Assembly (NCBI GenBank): GCA_002633025.1
Contig: NMRB01000011.1
Span: forward strand, 486,150 to 550,149
Length of the DNA stretch: 64,000 bases
Direction: 5' to 3'
Origin: Notospermus geniculatus
Taxonomy: Eukaryota > Nemertea > Pilidiophora > Heteronemertea > Lineidae
Of the stretch, positions 21,437-32,053 are shown piece by piece. The notes beneath the pieces are model-generated. The model did not search any database and had not been told where the DNA came from. It saw only the letters and a program-made list of their open reading frames with translations. The stretch's first letter is position 1. Every line of letters begins with the position of its first letter. Both the position numbers and the translations under genes were made by a program.

Positions 21437-21702
21437 AATACCCCAATCACACTGAGCTAGTTCTCAGTACGTTCTTGAAAATTTTGTCCAACGGGCTCAA
21501 ACCGTGTGCGAACGGAGTGGACGTAGTGACAACTTTTTACAGTCTTTTTACGAACTTCATGGACGGGAAGGGTGCTCCACAACATCGAAGCATTATTTGG
21601 CCAAGGGTTACACGTACTAGCCCGTTTTACCACACAGTTTGAGCCCGTTCGGCAAAATTTTCAAGAACGTACTGAGAACTAGCTCAGTGTGATTGGGGTA
21701 TA
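21437..21702 (+). mobile_element. ATACCCC element, copy 3, with enlarged inverted ends
   Basis: Both ends carry the same CTGAGCTAGTTCTCAGTACG segment extending to GGCTCAAAC. Its right end is therefore an inverted copy of its left end, unlike copies 1, 2 and 4. This suggests end replacement by recombination or conversion. Confidence 0.85.
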
Positions 21703-22093
21703 AGGATGATGTGCAGCGCATCCTGGTTTTTACTGTCAAGTAATATCAGCTGTGGCTGGGTTGATAGGGCCCCACATCCTCGATCTTATTGTTGCCTCTC
21801 AGCCGGAACCACCGATCATCTTCGATCCATTTGTTCGGCTTCTGTGTCTCATCTTACTCTGGTTCCATTCGATTAGCCGGTTTCCATTTCCACCAGTAAC
21901 TGTATTATGGCCTATTTGGAGGTGATGGCAACGAATCAGCTTCTCGCGGTCGCGTTCGTGTGTCGAGATAAAAAGGGCGCTAGTTTTTGTGACCCCTTGG
22001 TCCCTCCATTAACTCTTCGTCTCCTCTTTACTGCCCTCCACTGCATTGTCACGACTGGTAGCGCTCGTACCTCGCACTGACCTGCCACCGCTC

Positions 22094-22148
22094 GCGCAAG
22101 GCATCATGGGACGGTTTGGGACTACTTGTTGCATTTTCAAGATGGCGG
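22094..22148 (+). promoter_or_regulatory. Promoter-like ZNF143-type and YY1-type sites
   Basis: On the minus strand, 22094-22110 reads CCCATGATGCCTTGCGC and 22120-22125 supplies GTAGTC, resembling the vertebrate ZNF143 (SBS) promoter motif. CAAGATGGCGG at 22138-22148 is a YY1-type element that contains an ATG, as in many metazoan housekeeping promoters. The motifs are seen in the sequence. Their use in this organism is inferred. Confidence 0.45.
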
Positions 22149-22246
22149 TCGATTCCTCGCTTCAAATTTTTAAATTGCAGAATCTCCTCAAATTGGCCCA
22201 CCTAGGATGTCTCCGTGTGTGGGTATCACATTATCGTCATGATTAG
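22142..22246 (+). CDS. Candidate first coding exon, unknown protein
   Basis: The ATG lies inside the YY1-type site and opens 34 codons before a stop. Residues 1-20 read MAVDSSLQIFKLQNLLKLAH. If spliced, donors could be at CTCC|GTGTGT or TGG|GTATCA near 22217-22223, both weak. The support is promoter context, since I do not recognise the peptide. No downstream exon could be identified among the following repeats and unique sequence. It may instead be an untranslated leader or a chance frame. Confidence 0.3.
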   Translation: MAVDSSLQIFKLQNLLKLAHLGCLRVWVSHYRHD

Positions 22247-23454
22247 GACATACATAGGCCTATATTGTGTGAGATATGCTGTACAATGTCATGTTAGCCA
22301 CTGACAGCTGCGCAGCGTCGTCACACTACAGTACAGTAGGCTACAGTCCACGACACACACAGACAGTGAATAGCTGCCGGGGTCATAACTCAAACATCAT
22401 CCTTTTCTTCTCAACAATGTCATGTCTGTGACTATTTCTCATCAGAAATAAAAAAATCAGTGAACTACTTGCAAAGTCTGCAAGAAATAAGCCTCATATC
22501 GCTATTTTCCTAGAATTTACTATCTTGGCGCAGTTGATCACGTGATTACCCAGTCCAGGCTGTGATGCGTTCGCGTATTACTTTTTACGCCAAATTCGGC
22601 GTGATGCGGCTCGTGCGGACACAGGTTGATGCGTGCATACCGCCGCCTAGCGCCGACCTGTGAAACACAATGCCCTCCACTGGTATTTGTTTATGTGGCG
22701 TATTTGTCCATGGCTGAAGCCGAATCATTATTGGGTCTCGTAGGTATGGGCGAAGCTATGTTAAAGCACGACTGTATGCAATAGGTGACTCTTTATCCCT
22801 CCCCACCTTGATAAGACTGGTCTCCTGTCCAACCTATATATAGCCAGTGGTAACACCGAGGCTGGACTGATACTGTATCGAAACAAAAATGGCCGTCATA
22901 CCTTTCATCACTTGAGAAGTTCAGGGTGCTGTTATAGCGTGACAAACCCTTCATCAGAAGGTAACATGCTTCATCTCATTCTTTTATGTGTAGCAACACT
23001 CTCAATGCCTAATTGGTAACTTACATGTACATGTACAGTAGATCATTCAAATAGATAGACTTGAACAGTCTTGTCGAGCATGCATATACATGTACGACGT
23101 TTTGGCTAAAGGTCAAAGGTTACGTCGGCCGCCGCGAGACGATACAAAACTTAAAGGTGCTCTAGTTCGAATTGTAAACATTACGATTTATTTACAAGGC
23201 TGATTATTAATAATAGATATTTTTTCTCGGACAGTGGCAGCACCGTGTATACCAAAACATTAATGTTATCTATTTTTATATCTATCTTGATAAATATTCT
23301 TGTAACTGAAATATATTTATGATTTTACGCTCAAAAACAAACAAAAAGTTGTGAAAGGCGAGATATAATTCGATTTTATCTGATTTGTTAGTACCAGAAG
23401 TTGACAATAGGTGGCACACCGTAATGTCTACAATTCGAACAAGAGCACCTTTAA
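22247..23454. other. No exon or repeat recognised
   Basis: Mostly unique and moderately AT-rich. If 22142 is a real first exon, this would be intron. Confidence 0.35.
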
Positions 23455-23469
23455 TGCATACAGTCGTGC

Positions 23470-23600
23470 TTTAAGCTACTCATTTTCTTCACTTGGATGG
23501 TGTCTTCTACTTGCCCTTACAAATGGACAAGTTATAAGGCACCATGGCGACGGACGTGAGAAGCCAGGGTTGATTAACCTCATATGGCCCAGGCTGGATG
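23470..23600 (-). repeat. SINE S1 fragment
   Basis: On the plus strand AAGCTACTCATTTTCTTCAC followed by CTTGCCC and AAGGCACCATGGC is the complement of the S1 body seen at 16690-16800. Confidence 0.5.
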
Positions 23601-24060
23601 AACCGGGGATCTGAAGCGTGCCAAGTAGACGTGAAAAACCCACTAACTATGCTTGTTTTTTTTGGTTACCCTCTTTGATGAAAAGAACCGGGCGCTCACT
23701 CCGGTCGATAACTGTAACCGAAGCCATTTTCCATAGTCAGCCAAACGCATAAGATATCGGGTGACAAATTTCCATTTTAATGCATATTACACCAAATTTG
23801 TACCCGATCGGTCAAAATCGATCAATATCTTTATCTGTTTATTGGTCACTTTCTTGCACTCTTGACAGGAATGCCTTTTCCATCAAGCATGATAGGGTAC
23901 TTCGATTAATGGCAAATAAAAGTACAACTGGTCTGTTTGTCAGCAGCTAGTTTTTTGTTGGCGATCGGTTACTGCGTATCTGCGCACGAAGCGAGGCCTT
24001 CCTGGTACTCCATCATACAGTGAATCTCTATAGCAGTTGCTAGTGTTTTCGTGCATCAGG

Positions 24061-24408
24061 GAGGTTTCGCAAATCTGACGAAACACGAAGAACGAAAGAC
24101 GAAATTCATCTGCATTTCCAGGACCTAATGTATTTCTGGTGATGGTCATGTATATTAAAGATCAAGAGAGTTCTGATGCATCTTGAATTTTTAAATTTCT
24201 ACTTCGTATCTACGAATAGGAAACGAAAGATAAAATTCAAAGTTTAATATACATCGTAACTCTATCGGTCTAACGTCATACGCTAAAAGACGCTCTTGCA
24301 GCAGGCGATATTTGTGGCACCAACCATCTCCTGAAATACATTACGTCATGGAAATGAAGTCCAATTTCGTATTTCGTACTTCGTGTTTCGTCAGATTTGC
24401 GAAACCTC
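24061..24408. repeat. FB1 foldback element, copy 4
   Basis: Complete copy preceded by AGG. The left arm is shortened around CATGTATATTAAAG. The right arm is typical. Confidence 0.85.
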
Positions 24409-24549
24409 GTTAAAGCCCCTGTCACACTGTGGCGACTTACGCCAAAAGGGTGAATGTCGCCCTGGGTACCCCTAAAGGGTACCCAGGTCCAACCTGGGTA
24501 TCCCTAAATGGCACCCAGGTACGCACTGGGTACCCTTTAGGAACCTAAA
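24409..24549. repeat. GGGTACC palindrome cluster
   Basis: GGGTACCC-type words occur repeatedly between 24470 and 24540 (CTAAAGGGTACCCAGG and inverses), preceded by GCCCCTGTCACACTG. Probably a partial MITE. Confidence 0.45.
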
Positions 24550-24925
24550 GGATAACGGTGTGTCCGTCGTCCGTCGTCGCCGTTGTCCGTTAGCAGGGCA
24601 CGTTTCGTAACCGCTGGGGCTTTTGATCTGAAACTTGGTACACATATACCCCTAGGTCAGATGACCTATGACACCAAGTTTCGGTCCGATCTGATTCCTG
24701 GCTTGGCCACCAGGGGGGATAAACCGAAAACCTTTAAAGTGCAGTTTCGCCTTAACCGTTGATCGGATCATCACCAATTTTTTATCGTAGGTACATCTTA
24801 TAAGGATACACGGACATATCACCCGGGTTTTTGATTTGACGTAATTTTCAAGGTCACAGAGGTCAAAGTTCGGAATTTCATCGTCAGGCGGCACGTTTCG
24901 TGGCTATTTTGTCCTGGATTGTTCA
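24550..24925 (+). repeat. AGCTCACC repeat family copy with AGGTCA direct repeat
   Basis: Contains GTCCGTCGTC, GCAGGGCACGTTTCGTAACC, CTGAAACTTGGTACAC and GACACCAAGTTTCGGTCCGA. 24851-24865 reads AGGTCACAGAGGTCA, a perfect DR3 nuclear-receptor-type site. Confidence 0.7.
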
Positions 24926-25504
24926 AATTTGGTGTGATGATGTATCTAGGTACCCTGTATGTCTGTGGTTTAAAGTCCTTATTGATATTTTGCAGCTTGT
25001 ATAATCATTTGGCACAGAATTACAGTGAAAAAGCTTTTTATTTGGTGAAAAAAATCCAAGCGGTAAGAAAGTTAATGGTTGATTTTTGCGAATGACCCAG
25101 CTAAAACCAAAATGGTGTAAGACTGCCTCATTAAGTGATGTCACACTAGGGAATCTGCATAATGAACATGTCATTTCCCTGATTAGAGCGGCCTAGTGAA
25201 CAAACTAAGCAATGAATGTGATGGGAAATTCAACAAAATGCAATTATCATGCAGAAACCATGCGTCCAGCGTGCTCTGGGTGGGTCAAATTCGAATGAAG
25301 TTTTCCCTAGTAATACGTCACGAATAAATTAGCATATTCACATTGTTGAAGTCGTTCACAGTACGGTTTTTATCCCAATGATTTTGACTGACGAAATCCT
25401 TGATATCTCGCTTACTACTTAACATAATTTCATGAAACAAACAGCAAAATGTAGTTGCGTCTGAATGCTGTACAAAGCTCAAAAAGAGTGAGAATTTATT
25501 TTTG
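24926..25504. other. No gene seen
   Basis: Unique AT-rich sequence without supported features. Confidence 0.35.
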
Positions 25505-25514
25505 TGGTGCAAGA

Positions 25515-25615
25515 AGGACTTTAAGGCGTGCTGCCCCTTAGTGCTGGCGATTGATGCCTTATGCGAGGGTCCGTGGGTTCGATTCTGGTAGGAAGCGATG
25601 TCTTTCACCTTAGAA
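25515..25615 (+). repeat. SINE S2, copy 1 (tRNA-like head)
   Basis: TTAAGGCGTGCTGCCCCTTA is an A-box-type segment and GTGGGTTCGATTC a B box. The intervening GTGCTGGCGATTGATGCCTT is shared with 46035-46150. Confidence 0.7.
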
Positions 25616-25754
25616 ACCCGATTTCTATTTCATAACTTCTGAACTAGTGGGTATTTTGGAGAAAAAAATTACACGGTTAAAATTTCTAGTTGCGGGGAAT
25701 ATCTGGACAAAATATCAAAGAAAAATCTTGAGTAGCAACAAAATGAGGTCTAAT

Positions 25755-25822
25755 CAAAATTAGTCAGTGTTTTTTGGGACACCCTGTATATATGCTTGTG
25801 CGTTTTTGGGCCACCCTGTATA
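25755..25822 (-). repeat. Two mariner-type end fragments
   Basis: TTTTTTGGGACACCCTGTAT and TTTTTGGGCCACCCTGTATA occur 40 bp apart in the same orientation. Both are inverses of CAGGGTG-type mariner ends. Confidence 0.6.
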
Positions 25823-26160
25823 GTTCTTATCGAAACAGCAACCTCTTCTAGTGGTACGAGTAGCCCAGGGTTAGATGGTGTCATGTCCATGAGATATAGG
25901 ATATTCAAATTCAACTGCTCCTTCTCTGATTTTGATTAAGGTAGAGTGGCTGTCGGGATGCCCTCAAGGTATCGGGATTAGTTGGATGAATTGGCTGTTC
26001 TCAGTTTCCGTGATACAGGGGTGGTTGTCATTTCGATGTTTTAGATGATTTGAGATGCAATTATTAAATTTAGTGGGGAAGTGGAATGAAGCGAAATAAT
26101 AAGAAGGAAAATAAATGAAGGAAAAGAAATTGGTTTTTCACTATGCCGTGAATGGATATC
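25823..26160. other. No gene seen
   Basis: Unique sequence. Confidence 0.3.
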
Positions 26161-26216
26161 GAGCCCGGTGGTGTAGTGGTTCGGGTCTCCGACTAGCGGT
26201 TAGAGGGTCCATGCAG

Positions 26217-26614
26217 GTGTAACGTTTTTCAGTGTGGCCGTTTTTCTGTATGATTCTCATTATTCGGAATACACTGGGAAACGGACTCACTGTTTCTCTG
26301 TGTGTCGCTCATTGTCAAGTCGCACTGGCACACGGGCCTCACACTGTTAAAAATATCTGTAAATTTACAGCAAAATTCTCACTGCATATTCGATGTAAAA
26401 TTCATTTCAATGCAAACTGCTGTTTTTTTCACTGGAATTTTAACAGCAAGATTACAGTTTCTCAATTCAAAAGACAGCATTTGTTGTAGAATTTATACCA
26501 TTTGGCTGTCAAAATACAGTAAACGGGTGGTGTCAAAATACAGAAAAGTGCTGTGTTACTCTGCTGTCAGCAAAATGCTGTCAGCATTTTTAACAGTGCA
26601 CTGAAAAACGTTAC
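26217..26614. mobile_element. GTGTAACGTTTTTCAGTG element inside SINE S3
   Basis: Ends GTGTAACGTTTTTCAGTG and CACTGAAAAACGTTAC. The left end continues GTGGCCGTTTTT, which is repeated at 40001-40030. It in turn contains another inverted-repeat element. Confidence 0.75.
26342..26598. mobile_element. CACTGTTAAAAAT element, innermost nest
   Basis: 257 bp bounded by CACTGTTAAAAAT and CATTTTTAACAGTG. Inner CTGTAAATTTACAG and AAATGCTGTCAGCATTT words are palindromic. The ends are hAT-like. No clean 8-bp duplication is visible. Confidence 0.7.
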
Positions 26615-26929
26615 CCCGGGTTCGAATCCCACTGGGCGTGAGACTTTGGGCAAGTCTCTTTGCCTCACTGCCCTCTCTCCACCCTGGTGTACTGGTCGGA
26701 AATGCTCGATTGTAGCGCTGAATGAGCAGCTCATCTGAGTTCTACTGAAAGGTTTCAGGATAGACTGGGGTTAAAGTGTAAAGTCGGATGGGAACCTCTA
26801 CCGTTGTTGATATCAGACTATAAACCCAAACTTTAACTTTTTGAGAAAGAAGTTGTTCCTTGTAGAACAGCATAATAGGCGCTTGGGTATCAGTATTGTT
26901 ATTAAAGTCGCCGTCTATTTGGTTATAAT

Positions 26930-27079
26930 AGGGAGGTTTCGAAATCAAACGATAAACGTCAACGTTAACGACAACGTTATTTTTGTACCGAAAACGCAAT
27001 ATAAAATCTGGTTAATGTGTAGTATGAAAAATAAGGTTGTCGTAAAGTTTTCATTTATCGTTTGATTTCGAAACCTCCC
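26930..27079. repeat. TA-MITE, copy 3
   Basis: Ends GGGAGGTTTCGAAATCAAAC and TTTCGAAACCTCCC. TA precedes the left end; CA follows the right end, so the second TA has mutated. Confidence 0.9.
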
Positions 27080-27080
27080 C

Positions 27081-27190
27081 AGGGCAGCCCTGAAAATCGC
27101 ACAAGCATACTTTCACCATACTCAAACCACTGGTATGAATGGGTAGATAATCTTTGTAGGTGGAAAGTAACACCAAGATACTTTGATTCA
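27081..27190 (+). repeat. Mariner-related fragment
   Basis: GCACAAGCATACTTTCACC followed by CCACTGGTATGAATGGGTAG and AATCTTT parallels 43166-43255, 51836-51925 and (inverted) 35505-35600. Confidence 0.6.
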
Positions 27191-27430
27191 GTCCGGTAGT
27201 TTTAGCTCCAGAATCACTTTTGTGAACTGAAGTCAGAGGTCCTTCATCAACTTCATCAATTTTGTCAAAAAAAAACTCGGCTCGTTTTCGAAATATACAC
27301 AAAAATGTATTTTTCATAACTCTATGTACTCAATCTATATCCCAGAGAGTCTGGCAAGCGCACTTTCGAAAGTGCCTTTCGTTTCGAGGAAAAGGTTCGG
27401 AAGTGCCCAAACTGTCTCAGGATGGGTATT
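27191..27430. other. No gene seen
   Basis: Unique sequence. Confidence 0.3.
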
Positions 27431-27476
27431 GGTTCACTAGAGTGACCATTATTGGTTCACTAGAGTGACCATTATT
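27431..27476. repeat. 23-bp exact tandem duplication
   Basis: GGTTCACTAGAGTGACCATT plus ATT occurs twice without spacing. Each unit contains the palindrome TCACTAGAGTGA. Confidence 0.9.
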
Positions 27477-27710
27477 TTCATCCTTGATTTTCTGTCACGG
27501 TTAATGTTCGCGGATTTTCTCAGCTGTGGTATAACCTTTTGAGCTGAAATTTGTAGGGTATGATTTTTGTATAATAAACCCGTGTCTGCGTGGTATTTGG
27601 CAAATATTGTGGCCTATTTTTTTAGATATTAGCAATTTGAGAGCTTGGAAGAGGCTATTTTTGGCCGTTTCCGCTCTAATTTCTGAAGAAGATATTTCAT
27701 TCCCTTGATA

Positions 27711-27747
27711 GCGCGCAGCGCGGCGGCGAAGCCGCCGCGCGAAGCGC
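27711..27747. repeat. GC-rich hairpin with GAA loop
   Basis: GCGCGGCGGC (27718-27727), loop GAA, then GCCGCCGCGC (27731-27740): a perfect 10-bp stem, with outer GCGC blocks at both sides. It stands in otherwise AT-rich sequence. Confidence 0.8.
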
Positions 27748-28357
27748 TTTTATGGCAACACACACACGATATAACAATCCCACAATTCATTGCAAATCTA
27801 TATACCAAGAGCTTCAAAAAAATGTAACCGAAATTCGTTGTTTGTCCATGGGGTCCCGGGACCACGGGTGCCAAAGGGGCAAACGAGTGGGAGGCGCACG
27901 AATAAATATATTTCTGTTCACCGAGGGTTCCCCCCAATAAATGCAACAAGTGAAGTAGTTTAAGTCGAATGACCAAGTCGGGAAAAGAAGTTTTTGTCGA
28001 CGTGTTCGACTTCCGGTTTTGGAAAAGTGACTGGCCACCATCTTGGAGCGTTGCAATCTGGGAGAATTTATACTCTCGTTTCGTGCGTGATCAGATCACC
28101 CCGGCGTTTTAGATCCAAGAAACATACTCAGCAACAACTTAAATAATTATTTGAAGCACGTCGTGAAAAGAATATACGGAAATATTTCTGAAATGGGCCT
28201 ATCTCGCATGATCTCCGCCCCTCTCGGGCAAACGACATCGCCGCCATTTGCAATAACGCGTTACTGTTAGTGTATGTAATACATACATGTATTTTCAATT
28301 ATTTCTGAATTTTCAACTGAATTTCAAGTGCAAACTAAGATCCATTACGTGGCTGAC
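27748..28357. other. Promoter-like patch on minus strand, no confirmed gene
   Basis: An ETS-type ACTTCCGG at 28009-28016 and CCAAGATGGTGG (minus, ATG at 28041) lie close together. A separate minus-strand ATG at 28247 reads MAAMSFAREGRRSCEIG for 39 codons to a stop at 28128, with GGGGCGG just downstream. Neither frame is recognised and no splice donor is convincing. Confidence 0.3.
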
Positions 28358-28593
28358 TAATAGACGATATCACTCCAAAAGAGCGCAGCACCTGACGGGT
28401 AACTACAGCGTCACGACGTCCCGTACTCATTCCGTGACATCTTGACGTAAGACGACGTCATGATCGCTGAAACAAGTGGAAGTTTTTCGAGTGACGTCAT
28501 GGCGTTCAGAATGGGGCACGGGACGTCGTGACGCTGAAGGCCTAGCCAGCTACCCGTCAGGTGCTGCGCTCTATTGGAGTGATAGAGTCTATT
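28358..28593. mobile_element. 236-bp TIR element near ATCACTCCAA
   Basis: Inverted ends about 33 bp: AGAGCGCAGCACCTGACGGG and its complement, preceded by ATCACTCCAA. Inner CACGACGTCCCGT/ACGGGACGTCGTG words also pair. The interior has several TGACGTCA-like words. Confidence 0.85.
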
Positions 28594-29105
28594 GATTTTT
28601 AATCACGATGATACGGTTGACGTGAGAAATATATTCTTTTCCAGCTGTCTTATATACAGATATAGCACATTACTACAGTAATGGTTCTCTGTATGACATC
28701 ACGCAATTGTGTGAAAAGAGCGGGAAATTTGAATTCGAAAATTACATATTGGTATTTGGGTGTATTTTGGAAACGGTTGGAGATTTTTAAGTCAAACTAT
28801 TATGAGGCCTGAAGTTATATCATAACGCATTTGGAACTGTAGACAGCTCAGTTTGGTCGGCAAACATGTCGGTTCCCCTTTAACGAGATGTACCCTCCAG
28901 TGTCAAAGTTGGTATCTCGTATAAGATTCATTGTTGATTCAAGTAATCCTAGACATTATGCCCGTCCCGATATGTATGTATGCTCTTTGTTTCTAAAAAC
29001 TACCTGGGGGCGAACTGTAAATTTCAAGGACTGCGGAAATTTTTCGTAAACATGCTTGAAAGACATTTGTCATTTTTGTCCCCGTTAACTGTCTTCTGAC
29101 ACTAC
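28594..29105. other. No gene seen
   Basis: Unique AT-rich sequence. Confidence 0.3.
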
Positions 29106-29321
29106 TGTCATCTCCAATACTCGCAAATTTTCGACCCCAATCGGGGTCTTCCTCAGGCACTTTTTAGTCGAAGTTCCAGAAAAGTCTTTCAGTCTTTTCT
29201 GGAACTTCGACTGGAAAGTGCCTGAGGAAGACCCCGGTTGGGGTCGAAAATTTGCGAGTATTGGAGACGACGTTTCCTTGTATATCATTTTGTGTCGTTC
29301 TTTGTGCTTTATGTTGGATAT
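29106..29321. mobile_element. FB2 foldback element, compact copy
   Basis: Two arms of about 90 bp, nearly perfect complements, carrying CTGAGGAAGACCCC and TTTGCGAGTATTGGAGACG, joined by a short loop at about 29190. The right end runs to TGTTGGATAT. I did not find a matching target duplication. Confidence 0.8.
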
Positions 29322-30349
29322 TCTGAGATGTGAGGCAAGTTAAAAGGGCTGTCTCCTGGAACTGTATTTTAAAACGTCCCTCTAAAAACCTGGATGTTGG
29401 ATAATCACGCAACACTTTTGATAAAAAAAAGTGTAATAATAAACAACATCCCATTAATTAGGGCCTATTCTATACACAAGTTGTACATGTACTCTAAGCT
29501 CCCACTTACCTGTCCCATTTCTGAAATCGCAAAAAATGACCAAATCCTACGTTTAAAGCCCCACAGTATTGAATTTTACGGTATTTTCAAAATGTTAGGA
29601 GAGTGGAGGTTGAGGTCTCAGGGCCTCGTGAAGGTCTCCAAAATGCTTGCCTGATACTTACTTTTAATAACCAAGGCCTAGTTTTCAACAGAGAGTGAAA
29701 AAAACTGCGTAGGGGAGCTCTAATGCATTGAGATAGAGTGCAGTACATTTTTACACTACGCTGACGTCGTGACGTCGTCAAGAATCGCGGCGACGATTTG
29801 CGTTTTTCAGATTCAAGGGGCTTTAAGATATGTACGCGTCATTCTTTGCCAGGCTCGGGAGTGGGACATGTAATTGGACAGGACATTACTGTTTCTGACC
29901 ATACCCCACTCCATTATCTTCAACTTGGGATACTAATTTAGTCATTTTTTTCGAGTTCAGGAATGGGACAGGTAAGTGGGAACTTAGAGTATTTACGTTG
30001 ATGAAGGAGTATGTACAGTAAAAAAGTAAAAATAACTACGTGTATAATTCACGTGTTTTGAAACTCTTACAACTCATGGATAAGAAGTATTACATTTTGA
30101 CTCGGAGTTCGTTTACGAGACAGCCCTTTTATAATTTCCTCAGTCCGTGAATGATGAATGGTGTGTATAAAAATCATGCATAACCCCTGGCAATTTGCGT
30201 ATTAAGGTTCGTCTTCAGCAGCCGTAGTATATTGTCAAAGTTTTCGAATCTGCGAAACCTCTTTCATTCCGGCTGTGCCCTAGGTGTTTGTAGAAGATAA
30301 CGTTTGGATGTAAAACTTGTTCTAGTGTTAGAAATATAGGATTTGTCTT
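29322..30349. other. No gene seen
   Basis: Unique sequence. GGGACAGGTAAGTGGGA occurs at about 29965 and a near complement CTCCCACTTACCTGTCCC at 29500, so 29490-29985 may be a decayed inverted-repeat element. An FB1-like end (GCGAAACCTC) is at 30253. Confidence 0.4.
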
Positions 30350-30732
30350 TAAAGGGACAAGTAAAATTTTTTCAAGCTTCGGTTATTACAAAATGCTAGT
30401 CTTTCATGATGAATTCCCACCGTCAATTCACTTTCTCAATTAAGTGTTAATTACTGGCACCCAGACAAATCAGTTATCACCACACCATGGAGCATTCACC
30501 ACGTCACTGGGAACCTAGAGTACAAGCTAGCTCCATACAATACATACACTTACAGCGACACTGTTGATCAGGTTCCCAGTGAATGCTCCATGGTGTGGTG
30601 ATGACTGATTTGTCTGGGTGCCAGTAATTAACACTTTATTGAAAAAGTGAATTGACGGTGGGAATTTATCATGAAAGACTAGCATTTTGTAATAACCGAA
30701 GCTTTATGAAAAACTTTTCCTAGCCCCTTTAA
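30350..30732. mobile_element. 383-bp foldback with ~160-bp arms
   Basis: From TTAAAGGGAC to CCCCTTTAA the two halves pair almost throughout. Landmarks are GCTTCGGTTATTACAAAATG, CACCCAGACAAATCAGT and CCATGGAGCATTCACC, with loop around 30510-30560. Single copy here. Confidence 0.9.
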
Positions 30733-30982
30733 ACGAGAACAAACGAAATGACACGATGTAGCCCTACGTCAAGGAGGTATATGAATGCTTTTTCATCCAG
30801 AAGACCGACACATCCTGAGAATGCTAGAGGTTCTCAGCGTCGGATCCAAATTCTTTTGTCATGGTTGCAAATCCCTGAGGAAATTGGTCGACTTTGGTGA
30901 AGTACCTATAGCGTTGAAAGAAAATGCGTCCAGTAATAAGAGATCGTCATTCGAATTCTGATTCACCCTGGGCAGGTATTAC
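30733..30982. other. No gene seen
   Basis: Unique sequence. Confidence 0.3.
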
Positions 30983-31492
30983 ATGTATAATCTCGGTCAG
31001 AAGTTATTAACCACTAACTGGATATTTATAAATTACTTCGTGATCCCCCGATATTTTTTCAGCAACTTTTGTCGCATGGTAGTTAGGCCATTTGTCCATC
31101 ATTAGGGGTAACGATTTTTCTCATCATCTCAGACTGCTGTTCACTTGACTTGAAAGAAAAGTGCAAAAATCCAACAAAGTTGCCATTTTTAAGTAAAAAA
31201 ATCAAATATTTTGCAAATCTTTGATGATGATATCCATCTATGGAGACACTGGAGGATTTTACAGGTGAAAATTTTCAGGAAATGTGGAGTTTCCGAAAAT
31301 CTCAATCTGACTGGCAAACTTCGAACTGCGGTAAAATGGAAGTCAGTCTATTGATCAGAAAAATCATTGCGCCTAATGGTGGCCAAATTGTCTAACTACT
31401 ATGCACAAAATATTGGTGAAAAAATATTGGGAGGAACACGGAGTAATTTACAAATATCTGGTGGTTAATAACTTCTGACCGAGATTGTACAT
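30983..31492. mobile_element. 510-bp foldback, diverged arms
   Basis: The ends are AATCTCGGTCAGAAGTTATT and its complement. Arms of about 150 bp pair with scattered mismatches through GTAGTTAG and ATTAGG blocks. Older than 30350-30732 by arm divergence. Confidence 0.85.
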
Positions 31493-32053
31493 TGTATCAT
31501 TTGTAGCACACAACACAAAAATGCAAAACTACCGCCAACTTTCCTAATTCCATTTCAGCCTAAGATGACATCAGTTCCACCTTCATTGGTATGATAATGT
31601 AGGGGAAGACTGGGCACAGTGGATCACAAATCGTATTTTCCTTGATTACTCCAAAGTAAATGAGGGTAGGGCTAAAATGAATTGGGATATCATTAGAGCG
31701 GAAAAGAGCGCATATGTTGTAAGCTGCAACCAATATTTTATTGGTCGCTGCTAAAAAATTCAGAAGTGACCATTTCATAATACATTGCGTAGGCCAATGC
31801 CAGCGCCGAAATTCTAGCCCAAGTTCGATTCTGATTCTTGATTCTTATTTTGGTTAATAAGCGGCCTTCTCTGAAAAAAACGTGAACAGACTATGTCGAC
31901 GATCGTTTGCGCTATTGCATTCAGGAGTGCAAAGGCACAGTGATGCTGGCACTAAGTTTTATTCCCTGTAACCATGAATTTCTCAAATACAAGGTGCCAA
32001 AAACATGTCCAGGCCAAATCAGGCAACCCGACAATCTAGGTTTCCTTAAATCT
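31493..32053. other. No gene seen
   Basis: Unique AT-rich sequence. Confidence 0.3.

Larger units (their letters stand above)
26163..26770 (+). repeat. SINE S3 split by nested elements
   Basis: The head (26163-26215) has GGTGGTGTAGTGGTTCGGGT, an A-box type. The B box GGGTTCGAATCCC resumes at 26618, followed by a body with CTCTTTGCCTCACTGCCC. The two halves join cleanly if 26217-26614 is removed, so a former pol III unit was broken between its A and B boxes. Confidence 0.75.

Noticed and set aside
29106-29321. Hammerhead ribozyme-like core in FB2 (CTGAGGA, a GACCCC/GGGGTC stem, then GAAA)
   Set aside because: There is one extra A between CTGAGGA and stem II, and I could not find a stem III with a cleavage site or a matching stem I. 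The core alone is not enough.
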